From: Vicinamibacterales bacterium
GTDB lineage: Bacteria; Acidobacteriota; Vicinamibacteria; Vicinamibacterales; UBA8438
DNA: 8,691 bases
Assembly: GCA_030745255.1 (NCBI GenBank)
Contig: JASLOY010000130.1
Coordinates: 1 to 8,691 of the forward strand
Direction: 5' to 3'
Part shown: positions 6,281 to 8,691 of the stretch, one piece after another
How positions within the stretch are numbered: the stretch's first letter is position 1
Layout of the letters: each line of letters opens with the position of its first letter
Program-made: the position numbers and the translations under genes
Notes under the pieces: model-generated
Told to the model about the DNA's origin: nothing
What the model saw: the letters and a program-made list of their open reading frames with translations, nothing else
Database searches by the model: none

Positions 6281-7297
6281 GTGGCCAAACTGATCATCCA
6301 GATCCCCTGCCTCAACGAGGCGACCACCCTGCCCGCCACCATCAGGGATCTCCCGCGATCGGTGTCTGGAATCGACGTCGTCGAGCTGCTCGTCATCGAC
6401 GACGGGTCGCAGGACGACACCAGCGCGGTCGCCCGTGCCTGCGGCGTGAACCACGTCGTCCGATTCCGGTCCCACAAGGGGTTGGCCGCCGCGTTCATGG
6501 CGGGGCTCGACACCTCGCTGCGGAAGGGGGCGGACTACATCGTCAACACGGACGCCGACAACCAGTACCCCGGCAGCGAGATCCCCTCGCTCGTGGCCCC
6601 CCTGCTGCGTGGCGAAGCCGACATCGTCATCGGCGATCGAAACATCAGCACGCTGCGGCACATGCCCCTCCTCAAGAGATGGTTACAGCTCATCGGAAGT
6701 TGGGTGGTCCGGCAAGTCTCCAACACACGGGTGCCGGACACCACCAGCGGATTCCGCGCCTACACGCGCGAGGCGGCACTGCGGCAAACCATCGTGTCTG
6801 AATTCTCCTACACGCTCGAGTCGATCATCCAGGCGGGCAAGAAGCGGATGGCCATCGCGCATGTCCCGATTGCCACCAACGAGAACACGCGCGAGTCGCG
6901 ACTCTTCGATAGCGTCTTCACCTACATCAAGAGATCCGCGGCGACGATCGTCCGAATCTACGCGATGTACGAGCCGCTGAAAGTGTTCACGATCTTCGGG
7001 CTGACGAGCATCGCGGCGGGTTCCGCGATCTCCGTGCGATTCCTTTACTACTATGTGAACGACGCGGGTCAAGGCCACCTGCAATCGCTCATCTTGTCGG
7101 CGGTGCTCCTCATTGTCGGCTTTCAGCTGCTGCTCATCGGCCTGATGGCCGACGTCCTCTCGGCAAATCGCAAACTCACCGAGGAGCTTCTCTACAGGGT
7201 CCGCTCACTGGAGCTCTCGTCCACGGCGAACCAGGCCGACGCGCTCGACCCGTCGGCCACCCAGCCGCCGGAGCGGATCGGTGTCGGAGATCGATAG
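6281..7297 (+). CDS. GT2 glycosyltransferase, polyprenyl-phosphate sugar synthase type (DPM1/GtrB-like)
   Basis: Probably transfers a sugar from a nucleotide-sugar to a polyprenyl phosphate at the inner membrane, making a lipid-linked donor; direct transfer to another acceptor cannot be excluded. The 338-residue product has an N-terminal GT-A domain: LIIQIPCLNEATTLP (4-18), LLVIDDGSQDDT (36-47), the metal-binding DAD in VNTDADNQYPG (88-98) and DTTSGFRAYTREA (153-165). Then ENTRESRLFDSVFTYIKRS (201-219) and two hydrophobic helices at about 234-256 and 267-290, the usual C-terminal anchor of this subgroup. The remaining ~45 residues are polar. GTG start at 6281, 32 bp after the previous stop, because homology begins directly (MAKLIIQIPCLNE); no clear ribosome binding site. 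Its end overlaps the next gene by 17 bp. Confidence 0.9.
   Translation: MAKLIIQIPCLNEATTLPATIRDLPRSVSGIDVVELLVIDDGSQDDTSAVARACGVNHVVRFRSHKGLAAAFMAGLDTSLRKGADYIVNTDADNQYPGSEIPSLVAPLLRGEADIVIGDRNISTLRHMPLLKRWLQLIGSWVVRQVSNTRVPDTTSGFRAYTREAALRQTIVSEFSYTLESIIQAGKKRMAIAHVPIATNENTRESRLFDSVFTYIKRSAATIVRIYAMYEPLKVFTIFGLTSIAAGSAISVRFLYYYVNDAGQGHLQSLILSAVLLIVGFQLLLIGLMADVLSANRKLTEELLYRVRSLELSSTANQADALDPSATQPPERIGVGDR
7270..7273 (+). promoter_or_regulatory. Shine-Dalgarno site deciding the start of the second GT2 gene
   Basis: GGAG lies seven bases before the GTG at 7281, inside the last codons of the preceding gene. It supports that GTG over the in-frame GTG at 7299. Confidence 0.6.
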
Positions 7298-8165
7298 CGT
7301 GGCGGACCCGGCATCGACTTCCGTCATCGTCCCCGCCTACAACGAGGCGGACGGCGTCGGCGAGCTCGTCGCAGCGCTCGCGGCAGCCGGCGCTTGGCGC
7401 GAGATCCTCGTCATCGATGACGGCTCGACCGACGGAACCGGCGAGCATGCGCTGGGAGCCGGGGCCCGGGTCATCCGTCACCCGTACAACAAGGGAAACG
7501 GCGCGGCAGTCAAGACCGGCATTCGACAAGCCGCGGGCGAGTGCGTCCTCATCATCGATGGCGACGGCCAACACAGTCCTGATGACGCCCCGCGTCTGGT
7601 GGCGAAGCTGGACACCTACGAACTCGTCGTGGGAGCACGGTCAGCCGTCACGCAGGCAACGCTCGGACGACGACTCGGCAACCGGCTGCTCAACCTGCTC
7701 GCCAGCTACCTGACCCGGCATCCGATTCCGGATCTGACGTCCGGATTTCGTGCGGCACGCCGCGCACACCTTCTTGAGTTTCTACACCTGCTTCCAAACG
7801 GCTTTTCCACGCCAACCACCACGACGCTGGCGTTCATCAAGGCGGGCTACAGCGTCGCCTTCGAGTCGACAGAGGCGCGGGCACGGGTCGGCACATCGAA
7901 GATCAACCTTGCGAGCGACGGTTTCAAGTTCTTCCTGATATTGCTGAGGGTCATCACCATTTTCAGCCCGCTGCGGATCTTTGTCCCGCTCAGCGTCGCA
8001 TCTCTGGCGCTCGGCGGAGGGTATGGCCTCTGGGGGGTCGCGACCGATGCGCGCATTCCAAACGGCGCCGTCCTCCTCATCGTGCTCGGAGTTCTGGTCT
8101 TCCTCATCGGTCTGGTGTCCGATCAGATCTCGACGCTTCGGTTCGAGGGACGCGGTCGGGAGTGA
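7281..8165 (+). CDS. Second GT2 glycosyltransferase, polyprenyl-phosphate sugar synthase type
   Basis: Same broad class as the gene before it: a GT-A enzyme likely to make a polyprenyl-phosphate-linked sugar at the inner membrane. The 294-residue product shows SVIVPAYNEADGV (14-26), ILVIDDGSTDGT (42-53), HPYNKGNGAAVKTGI (67-81), the metal-binding DGD in LIIDGDGQHSPDD (90-102), DLTSGFRAARR (151-161) and GTSKI (204-208). Two hydrophobic helices lie at about 231-253 and 261-283, followed by a short charged tail. It overlaps the previous gene by 17 bp, so the two are probably translated from one mRNA. It is a diverged paralogue, not a recent duplicate: only motif regions agree. Sugar specificity cannot be read from the sequence. 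Confidence 0.92.
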   Translation: MSEIDSVADPASTSVIVPAYNEADGVGELVAALAAAGAWREILVIDDGSTDGTGEHALGAGARVIRHPYNKGNGAAVKTGIRQAAGECVLIIDGDGQHSPDDAPRLVAKLDTYELVVGARSAVTQATLGRRLGNRLLNLLASYLTRHPIPDLTSGFRAARRAHLLEFLHLLPNGFSTPTTTTLAFIKAGYSVAFESTEARARVGTSKINLASDGFKFFLILLRVITIFSPLRIFVPLSVASLALGGGYGLWGVATDARIPNGAVLLIVLGVLVFLIGLVSDQISTLRFEGRGRE

Positions 8166-8462
8166 GCGCGCGGACGAGAGGTCCTACCGATCCGTATCCG
8201 GATCTCCGCCAGACAAGCACAAGTACGGCTGGAGCAGGGGCTCATGGAGACCTGGGGCCTTCGACCTCCAAACACACGGTTCGCGGTACCGATGGCAGCT
8301 GTCCGGCCAGAGAACGCAGAAGGTCTCAATGATGCACAATCTATTGGCAGCAGAATGCCCCGGTCATGCTAGCCGGACTCAACTAACGAGCTCTCTGGAA
8401 AACCCGGGGCGATTCGATTCTCGCTCCGCGTAAGCGGCGGCGGTTCGACCTCCACTACCATC
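8166..8462. other. Gene-free stretch between the glycosyltransferases and the methyltransferase
   Basis: About 297 bases in which I find no protein with recognisable motifs on either strand and no convincing tRNA. It holds two small inverted repeats: GATCCG-TATC-CGGATC (8189-8204), 24 bases after the glycosyltransferase stop, and a 7-bp stem with one G-U, GGGGCGA/TCGCTCC (8406-8427). Neither is followed by a U-run, so no Rho-independent terminator can be called. TTGGCA at 8344-8349 resembles a -35 box but lacks a good -10 partner. It is somewhat less GC-rich than the flanking genes. Confidence 0.5.
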
Positions 8463-8691
8463 ATGCGGGTCATCGATCAGGACGCCATCAAACGACATGG
8501 CTCCGTCAGGTTCCGATCCGAGTATCACTACGCCGTCTTCGAATACTGGCGCAGCGCGAAGGTGCTGGCGTACATGCATCGGTCGGGAATCGACCAGCTG
8601 GGACGTGTGCTGGATGATGGCTGCGGAGGCGGCGGCATGAGCGTGTCGTTTGCCGAAGAAGCGGATGCCGTGGTCGGCATTGACCTCTCGG
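8463..8691 (+). CDS. Class I SAM-dependent methyltransferase (N-terminal part, cut by window edge)
   Basis: Transfers a methyl group from S-adenosylmethionine to an unknown acceptor. Only the first 76 residues are in the window, without a stop. The SAM-binding motif I reads VLDDGCGGGG (49-58), followed by VVGIDLS (70-76), whose aspartate at 74 falls in the next beta strand of the Rossmann fold. The preceding part (SEYHYAVFEYWRSAKVLAYMHRSG) is the cap region common in small-molecule and sugar methyltransferases of this class. The ATG at 8463 is the first ATG, GTG or TTG after an in-frame TAG at 8370-8372; no clear Shine-Dalgarno is seen. Placed after three glycosyltransferases, it may modify a sugar or lipid-linked glycan, but that is inference. 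Confidence 0.82.
   Translation, partial: MRVIDQDAIKRHGSVRFRSEYHYAVFEYWRSAKVLAYMHRSGIDQLGRVLDDGCGGGGMSVSFAEEADAVVGIDLS

Noticed and set aside
8401..8430. Sequence resembling a tRNA T-arm (TTCGATTC between GC-rich arms)
   Set aside because: No D-arm, anticodon arm, acceptor pairing or CCA could be fitted upstream; it is a simple hairpin.
7981..8433. Plus-strand frame of 150 codons running from the second GT2 gene into the spacer
   Set aside because: Out of frame with the glycosyltransferase, rich in Ser/Arg, no motifs, no ribosome site; a shadow frame.

Overview
The window is a GC-rich bacterial chromosome segment with two divergently arranged halves. The high GC content, frequent GTG starts, weak Shine-Dalgarno sites and TTGACT/GATACC-like promoter elements suggest a free-living GC-rich bacterium. 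An Acidobacteriota-like or proteobacterial source is a guess from style only; no marker gene here fixes the phylum. There are no rRNA or tRNA genes, insertion sequences, CRISPR arrays or phage genes.

Left half (1-4558, minus strand): the operon for the Na+-translocating NADH:quinone oxidoreductase (Na+-NQR), read right to left as nqrA-nqrB-nqrC-nqrD-nqrE. nqrE is cut by the left edge, and nqrF, the NADH-oxidising subunit, should lie just beyond it. The genes overlap or nearly touch (4-bp, 11-bp and 1-bp overlaps, then a 16-bp gap), so they are probably co-transcribed and translationally coupled. The cofactor residues that can be read from the sequence are intact: the SGAT flavinylation motifs of NqrB and NqrC, and the paired cysteines of NqrD and NqrE.

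Middle (4559-5204): a divergent control region. On the minus strand there is a candidate nqr promoter, then a 5' hairpin with a UUCG loop, a hairpin followed by seven U (terminator-like) and a third hairpin, all before nqrA. The first arm of hairpin 1 can instead pair with the last arm of the terminator, an attenuator-like layout. On the plus strand a small promoter leads into thiS, a sulfur-carrier protein ending in Gly-Gly-Gly, with no thiG or thiF beside it. After thiS comes an extended -10 promoter overlapping an 8-bp inverted repeat.

Right half (5205-8691, plus strand): a glycan-assembly group. It holds a GT4-type glycosyltransferase, then two overlapping GT2 glycosyltransferases of the polyprenyl-phosphate-sugar synthase (DPM1/GtrB-like) kind, each with two C-terminal membrane helices. 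A gene-free stretch of about 300 bp follows, then the N-terminal part of a class I SAM-dependent methyltransferase that runs off the right edge. These genes could supply lipid-linked sugars and build or decorate a surface polysaccharide or glycoprotein. No polymerase, flippase or ligase is visible, so the product is unknown. I do not see a clearly novel system; the nqr leader is the most interesting element.
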